Part shown: one piece after another, positions 1 through 8,624 of the stretch
Numbering within the stretch: the stretch's first letter is position 1
Layout of the letters: the number at the start of each line of letters is the position of its first letter
NCBI GenBank assembly: GCA_029747585.1
Contig: JAPEVF010000678.1
Coordinates: forward strand, 1-24,638
Origin: Pleurotus djamor
Lineage: Eukaryota > Basidiomycota > Agaricomycetes > Agaricales > Pleurotaceae
DNA length: 24,638 bases
Direction: 5' to 3'
Notes under the pieces: model-generated
Database searches by the model: none
The model's input: the letters and a program-made list of their open reading frames with translations, nothing else
Told to the model about the DNA's origin: nothing
Program-made: the position numbers and the translations under genes

Positions 1-1036
1 TACGGTTTGCAACGGCGTTCGCATCTGCTATGAGAGCCAACGCCGATCAGAACATGAAGGACCTCTCTGAGCTCATCAATCGTGACCGCGAACCCCGCCC
101 ACCCCAAATCAAGGCACCCCCCCCGGNAAAAATTCAATGGACTGGACCCCAACCTACTCCCCGGCTGGATTGCGAAACTGGATCTCTACCAACAAGTTGC
201 TCGGCACACGACGGCCCTCGACAAAATCAACGCTGCGCTACTCCTCCTCGAAGGCCCGGCATGCGACTTCTTTGCGCCGTTCCTTGAAGTTGAGGAAACC
301 AAGAAAGAAGATTTTGTCAAGACCAGCTATTCGGCATTTCTCACCAAACTCCGTGAAAATTTTGGACCCATCGACGCAGTCGCCAACGCCGAAGATGAAA
401 TTTGCAACCTGGTCATGAACACGAACGATCACATTGTCGACTACAACATCAAGTTCAGAAGACTCGCTGCCCAACTACCGGACTGGAACGACGCCCCCCC
501 TTCGCCGTATGTACTACCAAGGACTCCCTGGACGACTCAAACAACACATCACCACCGAAGGCCACAAAACTGGAAGCCTCCTGGAGGTGATGACGGCAGC
601 GCACAACTCGGACATGCGCTATTGGGAATGGACAAAGGAGAAAACGGCGTACAACCAACGGCGTCCACAGAAACCGGCTACGGCAACCATCAACACCCCC
701 ACGGCATCGTCTCCGAACGCCGTTGCTCGCACTCGAATCCCGGCCAATGTTCCGCTTACCAGTGATGGTAAGATCACGGCAACGGAGAAGGAACGCCGTA
801 AAGCAAATAACCTTTGTCTTTACTGTGCTGACCCCTCCCATGTCACGGCCAATTGCCCTCAGGCACCCCGGGGTCCGAAACCCGCAGCAAAGCCAACGGC
901 GTCGGGATTCAAACCCCGCCCTACCACCACACCCAGCGATGCTAAAGGCAAAGCTCGGGCTCGTGCTACGGACTTGGAGACCATCGAAGTTCCATCTGAC
1001 GAGGAATTTGAGGTTGATGATGAGCTAAAAAACTAG
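1..1036 (+). CDS. gag: Gag polyprotein, N-terminus off the window, two 1-nt frame breaks
   Basis: Structural capsid and nucleocapsid protein of the retrotransposon. The frame runs from the left edge (base 3), shifts at 117-132 where N127 behaves as one extra base after a C8 run, and shifts again at the C7 run 494-500, where one C too many separates the capsid core from the remainder. After both breaks the frame is continuous to the TAG at 1034-1036. Visible landmarks are a capsid-like helical region (about 135-560, including a YYQGLPGRL-type segment) and a CCHC zinc knuckle at 815-856 with spacing C-X2-C-X4-H-X4-C, typical of Gag nucleocapsid. The C-terminal tail is basic then acidic. Both breaks could be real mutations, but their position at C runs and an N makes assembly error likely. 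Pol follows in the -1 frame. Confidence 0.9.
1027..1033 (+). other. Programmed -1 ribosomal frameshift heptamer between gag and pol
   Basis: The bases are A AAA AAC, the classic X XXY YYZ slippery heptamer, phased in gag as cta-aaa-aac and followed directly by the gag stop TAG at 1034. A -1 slip puts ribosomes in the frame that is open from 1024 through all of pol to 4920. A weak possible stem, CCCAC (1041-1045) with GTGGG (1070-1074), starts 7 nt after the heptamer, the spacing expected for a stimulatory structure. The heptamer and frames are seen directly. That it works is inferred. Confidence 0.8.
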
Positions 1037-4000
1037 TTTCCCCACCTGAAGATCATTCGGCTTTCGGGTGTGGGTCGGTATTGGTATGGCCGCCGCCTGT
1101 TTGTAGACTTTTCGCAACTTCTTTACTGCCTACCTCTACTACCGTTTCTCTTCTTTCCAATATGCTCTCCGATCCATTGACTCGTTTTCTTGCACTTGTA
1201 GATTCTGGCTCCACTCATTGTTTTGTCGATAAGGACTTTATCTTGGCTCATGGACTGAGTACGTACTCTGTACCGCCCATGCAATTGACTCTATTCGACG
1301 GCTCTTCCAACTCCTACATCACTGAGGCCATCGACCTCGAATCCCGATTCCCCTCTGGCGACTACATGACTATCACATTTTTCGTCACCACTCTTGATCT
1401 CACTTGCTCTGTTGTTCTCGGTCATGACTTCCTAACCCGCTTCAATCCGTTGATTGACTGGGTTACGGGCCAAATCCAATTCCGAACGCCGATCAGAGGA
1501 TCACCTGCTCCGACAACCCTCCTAACGCCGTCGAAAACCTCTCCCTCCAACCCCGAACCCCGGCAATCTCTGCCAAAACCGACAATTACCAAGCAGCCAG
1601 CACCGAATCCGCCAACTCTAAAACAGTTGCCGCGGGATTCAACAGCTAAAGCTCAGTCTTGTCANCAATCCCGAACGCCGATGATTGAGGAAATCTTCGA
1701 TGACCCTCCAATCCCGGCTACTCCCTCTAATCCCGAGCCTCTGGACTCCTCTCCAGAANCCCTCTCAGAATTCCTGCCCAACGGCGTTCCCAGAGTCTCT
1801 CAGGTGAACGCTGCGGCATTCAAGGCAATCTCTCGTCTTCGGGGAACTACTGTCTATCAGTTGGTGATTCGACCTGAATCAGCCAAGGCCAAAGCGACGT
1901 CCTGTACGGCGTTCAATCCCGATCTGGCCAAAGTACCTGAGGAATACCACGAGTTTGCCGACGTCTTCAGCAAAGGACGNGCTGAAACACTTGCCGAACA
2001 CCGCCCTTATGATCTTAAAATTGATCTCGAGGAGGGAGCAAAGCCACCAGTTGGCGGTATAATTCCCCTCTCTCAAGCTGAACAGCTAACGGTCAAAAAA
2101 TTTATAGATGAACATNTGGGTATGGGATTCATCCGATCCACCAACTCCCCTCATGGTGCCCCGGTACTCTTCGCAAAGAAAAAGGATGGTTCACTCCGTC
2201 TTTGCGTCGACTACCGCGGTTTGAACAAAGTCACCAGGCGGGATAGGTATCCCCTTCCTCTGATCGCCGATTTACTGGATGCCCCTAAAAAGGCCCGGTA
2301 TTACACCAAAATTGACTTGCGGCATGCCTACCATCTNATTCGCGTTCGCGAAGGTGATGAGTGGAAAACGGCGTTCAGGACTCGTTATGGGTCTTATGAA
2401 TGGCTGGTCATGCCGTTCGGTCTTACCAATGCCCCAGCGGCGTTNCAACGGTTCATGAATGACATTTTTGGTGATCTTATTGACAAATGTGTTATAGTNT
2501 ACCTCGACGACATCCTGATCTACTCGGATAGTCTAGAGGAACACAAGAAAACAGTCAAAGAGGTCCTACGCCGACTCAGAGCCAACAAGCTCTATGCCAA
2601 AGGCGAGAAATGCGAATTCCATGCTGACACCGTTGAATATTTAGGTTACATCCTGTCACCGGACGGTCTCAAAATGTCCGAAGACAAAATCAAAGTGATT
2701 CAAGATTGGCCCGAACCCCGAAAAGTCAAGGATGTTCAATCATTCCTGGGGTTCGCCAACTTTTATCGCCGTTTCATCATGAACTATTCCGACATAGTTG
2801 TTCCCCTTACTCGCCTCACCAGAAAAGGTGTGAAATGGGAGTTCAATCCCGCGAGTAAGGCGGCATTCGAGAAACTAAAGCGTGCGTTTACTACTGCTCC
2901 GGTATTGTCTCACTGGATTCCAGATAGGCCTATGGTGATAGAGACAGATGCCTCAGACTATGCACTGGGCGCCATCTTCTCTATCTATACCGATGATGGC
3001 GAAATTCACCCAGTGGCATTCCATTCTCGCACCTTCGCGAACGCCGAACTCAACTACGACGTCCANGACAAAGAACTCCTCGCTATTCATGAGGCGTTCA
3101 AAGTCTGGTCTCGGTATCTGGACGGCTCAGGTTCACCCATTGATGTCTTCACAGACCACAAGAACCTTGAGTATTTCACCACCACAAAGATACTGACTCG
3201 ACGTCAAGCCCGATGGTCGGAATTCCTTTCGCAGTTCAACTTCACCATCCATTACCGCCCTGGACGACTTGGAGCGAAACCCGACGCCCTCACCAGGAGA
3301 TGGGACATGTACCCCAAGGAAGGTGAAAACTCTTATGCAAAGGTAAACCCTCAAAACCTGCGACCCATCTTCAACGCCGAACAAATGCGCTCTTCCCTTC
3401 GNGCAACGGCGTTGTGGCACCCTGTCATGCGGGGTTCGATGATCATGAATACCGACAAACTCCANGAAGACATCAAGGCCGCCTACTCNCGGGATTCGGA
3501 CCTNTCCAAACCCGTTGAGGAACTTGGCCCTCGCTGGTCTCTGGACGCTGCGGGATTCATTCGCCTGGATGGACGGATCTATGTCCCCAACGCCGATGAT
3601 CTTCGNCTCCGCATCCTCCAAAACAAACATGACCATATCCTGGCTGGTCACCCAGGTCAAACTAAAACACTGGCTCTCATACGCCGTGAGTACGTCTGGC
3701 CAAATCTTCGCTCATTTGTCATAGATTACTGCAAATCCTGCGTCACTTGTATGCGCGCAAAGCCCCAACGCCATAAGCCATACGGCCTCCTCCGACAACT
3801 ACCTGTCCCTTCAAGGCCATGGGATTCAATATCCATGGACTTTATCGAAAAGCTCCCACCATCACTCGGCTTTGACTCAATCCTAGTCGTCGTTGATCGC
3901 CTTTCGAAACAAGGTGTGTTCATTCCTTGTCATGACACTATTACTTCGGAGGGGTTGGCAAAGTTGTTTGTTATGCATATTTTCTCCAAGCACGGCGTTC

Positions 4001-4920
4001 CTCAGCATGTCACCTCAGATCGGGGTTCGGAGTTCGTCTCGCGTTTCTTCCAATCCCTTGGAAAGGCGTTGAAGATTGAACTCCACTTCACCTCAGGGTA
4101 CCATCCCGAGGGTGATGGACAGACTGAAAGAACTAACCAAACGCTGGAGCAGTACTTACGGATTTATTGCAACTATCAACAGGACAATTGGGCTGAACTC
4201 TTGCCCCTTGCGGAGTTCGCCTACAACAATGCTCCCCACTCCACCATTGGAGTATCACCCTTTTTCGCCAACAAAGGTTACAATCCTTCCATCGCCGTTC
4301 AAGCGGGATTGGACCTCTCCTCACCCCGGGCTCAAACATANGTTTCCAACCTTGAAGATGTCCATGCNGAACTCCGTAGAACCATGGCTGAAGCACAAGC
4401 TCGGTACCAAGGACCTGCCGACAAACGGCGTTCACCACAACCGGACTTCAAGGTNGGCGATGAAGTCTTCCTCAANTCAAAGTTCTTCAAGGTCACTCGC
4501 CCCTCAAAGAAACTTGCCGATAAGAACTTGGGCCCTTACAAGATACTGGAACGCGTCGGTTATTCTTCCTTCCTAGTTCAACTCCCCGACAACTTCAAAG
4601 GCGTTCATCCGGTATTCCATGTCTCTATGATGGAACCACACACNCAAAANACCATCCCCAATCGCGAACCCCCTCCACCTCCNCCCATCGCCGTTGACGC
4701 ATCCCTNGAATACGAAGTCAAAGCCATACTCGACTCCAAATGGGATCGGCGAAAAAAGAAATGTCCCCTCTATTACTTGGTCGAATGGGAAGGCTACGCC
4801 AATACCGCNGAAGCAACCACTTGGGAACCTGCGAACGCCGTTGCCAATGCNAAAGAAGCGGTNGCNGANTTCCACCATCTCAATCCCGGCAAGCCTGGAC
4901 CATCATGGCACCCACCATAG
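1033..4920 (+). CDS. pol: Pol polyprotein: protease, RT, RNase H, integrase, chromodomain
   Basis: The enzyme polyprotein, about 1,295 residues from the slip site; if translated separately the first in-frame ATG is 1162. Domains in order: aspartic protease with Asp-Ser-Gly at 1201-1209; reverse transcriptase with the first catalytic Asp at 2314 and the YLDD box at 2500-2511; RNase H with Asp 2947, Glu 3073 and Asp 3154; integrase with a His/Cys zinc region around 3625-3756 and the D,D-35-E triad at 3838, 4018 and 4126 (59 and 35 residues between); a GPY motif near 4525; and a chromodomain from about 4708 to 4875 with the aromatic residues expected for binding methylated histone tails. No stop interrupts it. 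It contains 26 single Ns, 24 on third codon positions and 2 on first. One codon (TAN, 4339-4341) could be Tyr or stop. Confidence 0.97.
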   Translation, partial: LVSPPEDHSAFGCGSVLVWPPPVCRLFATSLLPTSTTVSLLSNMLSDPLTRFLALVDSGSTHCFVDKDFILAHGLSTYSVPPMQLTLFDGSSNSYITEAIDLESRFPSGDYMTITFFVTTLDLTCSVVLGHDFLTRFNPLIDWVTGQIQFRTPIRGSPAPTTLLTPSKTSPSNPEPRQSLPKPTITKQPAPNPPTLKQLPRDSTAKAQSCXQSRTPMIEEIFDDPPIPATPSNPEPLDSSPEXLSEFLPNGVPRVSQVNAAAFKAISRLRGTTVYQLVIRPESAKAKATSCTAFNPDLAKVPEEYHEFADVFSKGXAETLAEHRPYDLKIDLEEGAKPPVGGIIPLSQAEQLTVKKFIDEHXGMGFIRSTNSPHGAPVLFAKKKDGSLRLCVDYRGLNKVTRRDRYPLPLIADLLDAPKKARYYTKIDLRHAYHXIRVREGDEWKTAFRTRYGSYEWLVMPFGLTNAPAAXQRFMNDIFGDLIDKCVIXYLDDILIYSDSLEEHKKTVKEVLRRLRANKLYAKGEKCEFHADTVEYLGYILSPDGLKMSEDKIKVIQDWPEPRKVKDVQSFLGFANFYRRFIMNYSDIVVPLTRLTRKGVKWEFNPASKAAFEKLKRAFTTAPVLSHWIPDRPMVIETDASDYALGAIFSIYTDDGEIHPVAFHSRTFANAELNYDVXDKELLAIHEAFKVWSRYLDGSGSPIDVFTDHKNLEYFTTTKILTRRQARWSEFLSQFNFTIHYRPGRLGAKPDALTRRWDMYPKEGENSYAKVNPQNLRPIFNAEQMRSSLXATALWHPVMRGSMIMNTDKLXEDIKAAYXRDSDXSKPVEELGPRWSLDAAGFIRLDGRIYVPNADDLXLRILQNKHDHILAGHPGQTKTLALIRREYVWPNLRSFVIDYCKSCVTCMRAKPQRHKPYGLLRQLPVPSRPWDSISMDFIEKLPPSLGFDSILVVVDRLSKQGVFIPCHDTITSEGLAKLFVMHIFSKHGVPQHVTSDRGSEFVSRFFQSLGKALKIELHFTSGYHPEGDGQTERTNQTLEQYLRIYCNYQQDNWAELLPLAEFAYNNAPHSTIGVSPFFANKGYNPSIAVQAGLDLSSPRAQTXVSNLEDVHXELRRTMAEAQARYQGPADKRRSPQPDFKXGDEVFLXSKFFKVTRPSKKLADKNLGPYKILERVGYSSFLVQLPDNFKGVHPVFHVSMMEPHXQXTIPNREPPPPXPIAVDASXEYEVKAILDSKWDRRKKKCPLYYLVEWEGYANTXEATTWEPANAVANXKEAXXXFHHLNPGKPGPSWHPP

Positions 4921-5212
4921 TATTTACAATTTCTTTTCTCTCTCTCAACGCCGTTCACGTANTTATGCTCACAAANACCGTCACNTAGATATCAAAAAAA
5001 AAAAAAAAAAAAAAAAATAAAAAAAAAAAAAAACAACAAAGTCAAGTATTTATATTCTCACTCTTCTTCTTCTNAATCCCGAACGCCGTTGACACGATTT
5101 CGACTTCATACANATAGATATTACAGGAAAAAACAAAAAANCAAAAAACAAAGTCCAAAAAGTACNTAGAAGTATTTATTTTTTCTTTTCTCAACGCCGT
5201 ATATACTTCCCC
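4921..5212 (+). other. A-rich spacer after pol with A24-T-A15 tract
   Basis: Non-coding stretch between the pol stop and the end of the antisense gene. It holds A24 (4994-5017), T, A15 (5019-5033), a second A-rich patch at 5127-5150, two exact copies of the element-wide AACGCCGTT word (4947, 5082) and seven Ns (4962, 4976, 4985, 5074, 5113, 5141, 5166). The A tract might be the scar of an inserted polyadenylated transcript, or simply slippage-prone filler. On the other strand it is a T-rich 3' flank for the antisense gene. Confidence 0.6.
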
Positions 5213-7039
5213 TCACGCATCACTCTCCTCACTCTCCTCATCTTCCTCACTCGACGAATCCCCTTTCCCTTTCTCTTCATCTTCATCGCCGTTCGACTTG
5301 TCCTTCTTCCCTTCATCCTTCTCCCCTTCACCCCCCGCTTCGTTCTTCTCTCCATCGCCGTTCGATTCGGCCTTGTCTTTCTCCTTGTCCCCTTTCTCTC
5401 CCCCTTCCTTCTCNTCCCCTTTCTCCCCAACCCCGGTCTCCATCATGACATCTGGCGGCATCGAAATCAGCAACGAGATATCCAAAACCGGTAGACCTCT
5501 AGCTCGACGCCGTTCGAAACGCTCACCTTCGAGTTGCTGAACGAGTTGTGCTTGGGCCGAATCCCGAGCACGTCGCGCCTTCTCCGTCTCCTCCACCACA
5601 TCCGCCTCCAAATCCCCAACCCCGGTGTCCACCGTAGCATGCGCATCGTTGTGGAGATCCAACGCCGTTCGAATTTCTCCAAGTTGGGTCTCAAGGGCCC
5701 CGAGCCGCGAAGTCATAGAGCGATTGGATTTGACAATTGCCTGCCCTTGGCCTTCGAACGCCGTTCGAATACCCACAACCTCCTCCAGGACAGCCTTGAA
5801 GGTTTCCCCTAACCCTTGGTAGAGGTGCATCATCCCACTGAGGGCGTGCTCCACCCGATCGAGTCGGGTTTCAAGGTATGGCCCCAGCGTGGCGAAAGAC
5901 TTAACGCCGGTAGGATTTGGTTTGGCGGGTCGGGGTTGTCTTGGTTGCTTCGGAAGCAACTGGACTGGCGCACGCGGGAACTTGAGGTGACTAAAGGGAT
6001 TGGGACTTGTGCTCTCGCCGTCCTCCATCTCCACGTCCTCATCCTCATCCTTCGCCGTAGCCCTAGCCTTTCCCTTCCTCGACGACGTCCCCTCCTGAAC
6101 GCCGTCCGACACGTCGTCCTCCGTGTCAACCCTGGTCTTCGACTTCTTCTTCCTCGCCTGCTTCGGACTGCCCACGCTGCTAATTGAATCCCGCCCTCGC
6201 TTGTGAACGGCCTTCGTGGTTTTCAACCACCCATGCTTTGTCTTCAGATCGCAACCCCCCCCTTGAACCCTGGCAGCCAACACACGGTGTCAACGACTTC
6301 TTACGGCTATAACCGAGGTCAGCAAACAGGAAACGAACGCCGTTCGTGTCAGCACTCACCTCTCTGCTACCATGCATTCAATATCCTTATCGATGCACTT
6401 CGAACAACGATCTTCGCCAAGATATATATGGCCAGCAGCTAAACACCGAACGCCGTTCAAACGATGCAACAAAAATGCGAAAAGGACACGTACCAGGCAC
6501 GGGATGCTCCAAGACTTCGATAGAGGGTGAACGCCGTCCAACTTGCGTTGCTGATGAAGACGGTGGTGGCGGAGACCCCCGGACTGAGAGCTCGTCATCG
6601 GCGTTCGCGTCTTGCTCAGCACGAAACGCCGCAAATTGGGCCTCCAGGGCCCGTTGCTGTGCCTTCAGCTCTTCTTCCTTCTCCTTCCTCCTACGCGCCA
6701 CCTCGGCCTTCGCCTCCTCGATCCTACGCCGTTCCTCCTTGGCCTTCTCCTCAGCCTTTCGCCTCTCCTCTGCCGCAGCCTCCTCTGCCTTTCGCCGTTC
6801 TTCCTCCCTACGCCGTTCCTCGGCAAGACGCCGTTCCTCCGCGAGACGCTGTTCCTCGGCAAGACGCCGTTCCTCTGCTTTACGCCGTTTCTCGGCCTTT
6901 ATCTCATCCTGGGCCTTCTTCAACGCTGCGATCTTGGCCTCGATCTCAAGGATGGAGTCATCCTCCTCGCCTGACAACGCCGTTGGTGAATCGGCGGCGG
7001 GTTCTTGGAAGCAGCATCACTGGAGGCGGGGTTCGACAT
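5213..7039 (-). CDS. Antisense accessory gene: coiled-coil, Zn2Cys6-like, acidic tail
   Basis: Three exons: 7039-6494, 6438-6360 and 6306-5213; stop at 5213-5215. Intron 1 (6439-6493, 55 nt) has GTACGT/TAG ends and intron 2 (6307-6359, 53 nt) GTGAGT/TAG. Two 1-nt corrections are needed: one base missing near the G3 at 6999-7001 and one extra in the C8 at 6255-6262 (plus-strand view). With them the coding length is 1,719 nt, exactly 573 codons. The product starts MSNPASSDA, then a long Arg/Glu/Ala coiled coil, then across exons 2-3 two C-X2-C-X6-C units separated by 12 residues, the spacing of a fungal Zn2Cys6 cluster. Next come a basic region, a second helical region and a very acidic Glu/Asp/Lys tail. 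The likely role is nucleic-acid or chromatin binding in the nucleus; the exact function is unknown. It lies inside the retroelement, antisense to gag-pol. Confidence 0.75.
6811..6900 (-). repeat. Five 18-bp tandem units encoding a Glu/Arg/Leu/Ala coiled coil
   Basis: Units begin at 6811, 6829, 6847, 6865 and 6883, each starting CGCCGTT or CGCTGTT on the + strand. They stay in frame (6 codons) and code for the repeating RRLAEE part of the antisense protein. The unit head is the same word that is scattered through the whole element. Confidence 0.85.
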
Positions 7040-7119
7040 GGTGAAATGGATTTGGGATTGTTCGGGTTAGGGTTAGAAATGGGGAATTTCTGATGAAGAC
7101 GACCGCGACACCTCCTCTC

Positions 7120-7124
7120 TTATA
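7120..7124 (-). promoter_or_regulatory. TATAA box, candidate promoter of the antisense gene
   Basis: GTATAAG on the - strand, about 81 nt upstream of the ATG at 7039 and just inside the polypurine tract and LTR. The position suits an RNA polymerase II core promoter that does not depend on the LTR. This is prediction only. Confidence 0.4.
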
Positions 7125-7223
7125 CTACTCTCCACCCTCCAACCTTTCACGACATCACACCTTCCAGCACATTCCAGACGGCGTTACTCGCGCACAGACC
7201 ATTGGCTGTTGTGGCAACAGCCT

Positions 7224-7237
7224 TGAGGGGGAGGCAC
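7224..7237 (+). other. Polypurine tract, plus-strand primer site
   Basis: TTGAGGGGGAGGCAC, ending directly before the TGTCACG that opens the LTR. A G-rich purine run touching the LTR edge is the standard primer for plus-strand DNA synthesis in LTR retroelements, and it fixes the orientation of this LTR as the 3' one. Confidence 0.85.
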
Positions 7238-7238
7238 T

Positions 7239-7283
7239 GTCACGCTCCGCGTGACTGCCCCTTTGGAACCCCGGTCACGTGAC
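7239..7283 (+). promoter_or_regulatory. LTR-head hairpin and CACGTG palindrome
   Basis: GTCACGC-TCC-GCGTGAC (7239-7255) is a perfect 7-bp stem with a 3-nt loop at the very start of the LTR. The palindrome GTCACGTGAC (7274-7283) contains an E-box-type CACGTG at 7276-7281. Both carry GTCACG half-sites, so they may be sites for one factor (a bHLH factor would fit CACGTG) or part of the integrase-bound end. Confidence 0.55.
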
Positions 7284-7392
7284 TAGCCCCTAGCCCCTAA
7301 CCGGGATTCATCGGATGGTTTGACGTTCACCTTATGTACAAAGTCTCATTGTTCACTTTAGCCGCGCCTCATGCTACACATGAGGCACTCAG

Positions 7393-7400
7393 TATATATA
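7393..7400 (+). promoter_or_regulatory. LTR TATA box
   Basis: TATATATA about 155 bp into the LTR, the expected place for the core promoter at the U3/R boundary. In a 3' LTR it could drive transcription into the right-hand flank. Confidence 0.55.
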
Positions 7401-7715
7401 GTAGCTATTCTTGTTCATTGCTCCTTAGTTCGAATATAAACGTTTCTTCCCTTTTCCTTGCGGGATTCATCCCTCGCTCCTCCTTCGTCCTCACGAATCC
7501 CGAATCCCGGACACGAGAGTGCCTGTGGACACAATGCTGCTCCTCAGTCGTTGCTGTCGCAAGTCCGTCTCTTCGTTCCTGAACGCCGTTCGTCGTTCAT
7601 TCGGATTCATCCTCTCCTCTTTCACGACCAACGCCGTTCGAATCCCGCTCCCCCTGTTTCTCGGGATTGGGTTCTAACATTTCTAGAATTTGCAAGTTCT
7701 GATTTCTTCTGGCAG

Positions 7716-8039
7716 AGAACCCAAGGACTGTTGGTGACATCTTGAGCCCTGGACCTAGTCTGTCACCCTTGCAGCACGATGGCGGTCTGTTGCTCGCTCC
7801 CGTCGGCATGGTGCAACAAGATCAAGATTGTCTCCTTTCCCCCCTCGATATTGGTTCACCTGCCGAAGTGTCAGTCCTAGCCAGTCCACAAGGTAATTCA
7901 ACCCGTATAGTCGCGATATTTGCGTGCTAAAGTTATCTCAGAGTGGACGCCGCTCATGGTCGAGGATATTCCTCCTAGCGAGTTCCTTGAAGATCTTCTG
8001 TACAGCCTTGACTTTGTTGCCAGTTTATTGCCTTCGTAA
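7716..8039 (+). pseudogene. Orphan 3' exons of an unknown gene next to the LTR
   Basis: Right after the LTR there is an acceptor-like end (TTCTTCTGGCAG, AG at 7714-7715), an open exon 7716-7892, a GTAATT...CTCAG intron (7893-7941, 49 nt), and an exon 7942-8039 ending in TAA. Phases agree at each joint. The translated tail is proline and leucine rich and ends FLEDLLYSLDFVASLLPS. No family is recognised. If real, these are the last exons of a gene whose front was cut off when the retrotransposon inserted, probably into an intron. The signal is short and could be chance. Confidence 0.35.
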
Positions 8040-8624
8040 CACACCTCCTTTAGGGCCTCGCCCGGTAACATGCGTACATCTAGAATTCCTATCGGATGTT
8101 TGACGCGATCGATGGGCAACGAGATAGGACGCTTTGACTGGTGATGAGCTCCCTGCAGTTTGACGTAAGTTTCGTCGGACGCATGACAAGAGCGGCGCGT
8201 GTACCTTATCACAAGGTGGACGCCGTGAATGAAACACAATATCCCTGCGAGCACCGTATTAGGGTAAAATAGACTTGAACTGAATCAGTGGGCCTCATGT
8301 TTGCGGTGGATCTCAATTGTTCATCTCAGGCCGTGTCGTTGTGTATGGTTGACGTTGGCTAGCTTTACGAGGGATGCCCCAAAGACGTCTCGCCCATGAT
8401 GTGGAAGCGCAGAAATGGATGAAACATTGCATTGTAAAAGGCCAGTGAACATCTGAGGACGGATGAAGGAGAGTTCTGCGGATTTGGAGTGACCTTGAGC
8501 TAATCCGACGGCGCAGCTTGGCTTCTGTTTTATTTTTTTGAAACATCTCTTTGGGTGGGATCGGGGGATAGCGTATGACATCAACCATTGCGTGGTATAT
8601 ATAAGATAAAAAANGATAAACGGA
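8040..8624. other. Stretch without a supported gene
   Basis: There are short open frames on the - strand (for example around 8025-8254 and 8313-8588), but no domain and no convincing splice chain. A TATATATA-like run sits at about 8596-8603 and an N at 8614. It probably holds the 3' flank of the - strand gene ending at 8625. Confidence 0.4.

Larger units (their letters stand above)
11..7647. repeat. Dispersed element-wide words AACGCCGTT and GAATCCCG
   Basis: Exact AACGCCGTT (either strand) begins at 11, 716, 1780, 2367, 3405, 4424, 4834, 4947, 5082, 5661, 5757, 6336, 6449, 6976, 7582 and 7630, with many one-mismatch copies. Exact GAATCCCG (either strand) begins at 735, 903, 1339, 1633, 3490, 3551, 5559, 6186, 7302, 7461, 7495, 7502 and 7640. 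The fullest form of the first word is an odd inverted repeat, GAACG-C-CGTTC, extended to TTCGAACGCCGTTCGAA at 5753-5769. At 7630-7647 the two words are joined. They occur in coding, intron, spacer and LTR sequence, in several codon phases. Confidence 0.9.
1..7679 (+). mobile_element. Ty3/gypsy chromovirus LTR retrotransposon, 5' end outside the window
   Basis: The order is gag, frameshift site, pol (protease, RT, RNase H, integrase, chromodomain), an antisense accessory gene, polypurine tract and 3' LTR. The integrase-after-RNase H order and the C-terminal chromodomain place it among the chromoviruses of Ty3/gypsy. The reading frame of gag is open to the first base, so the 5' LTR, primer-binding site and Gag start lie to the left. 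The right limit at 7679 is set by a TG...CA-type LTR end and by the abrupt end there of two short repeated words found throughout the element. Without its 5' LTR the element is already 7.7 kb, long because of about 2 kb of extra antisense sequence between pol and the LTR. The almost intact pol points to recent activity. Confidence 0.93.
7238..7679 (+). repeat. 3' long terminal repeat (about 442 bp)
   Basis: Begins TGTCACG after the polypurine tract and is proposed to end TTCTAACA at 7679, giving TGT...ACA termini. It carries a terminal hairpin, a CACGTG palindrome, a TATA box, and several copies of both element words (GAATCCCG at 7302, 7461, 7495, 7502, 7640; AACGCCGTT at 7582, 7630). No copy of either word follows 7679, which supports the end point. 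The 5' LTR for comparison is outside the window, so the end could be off by a few bases. The target-site duplication would start at 7680 (TTTCT) but cannot be checked here. Confidence 0.8.

Noticed and set aside
3133..3660. Antisense frame inside pol
   Set aside because: Opposes RNase H and integrase coding with clear catalytic residues; no protein-like content.
4994..5033. Poly(A) tail of a processed gene copy
   Set aside because: No coding copy with target duplications precedes it beyond pol itself, and it lies inside the retroelement; left as an A-rich tract.
6811..6900. CRISPR-like regular repeats
   Set aside because: 18-bp contiguous units without spacers, in frame in a coiled coil; eukaryotic context.
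7064..7077. GGGTTAGGGTTAG, telomere-like repeat
   Set aside because: Only two units, upstream of the antisense gene start inside the retroelement; no longer array.
6346..7093. Ser/Ala/Arg- and Pro-rich open frames on the + strand
   Set aside because: Mirror images of the repetitive coiled-coil coding on the - strand, which has introns and sensible protein.
7898..8254. 118-residue - strand frame
   Set aside because: No domain, overlaps the better phased + strand exon pair; kept only as a possible chance frame.
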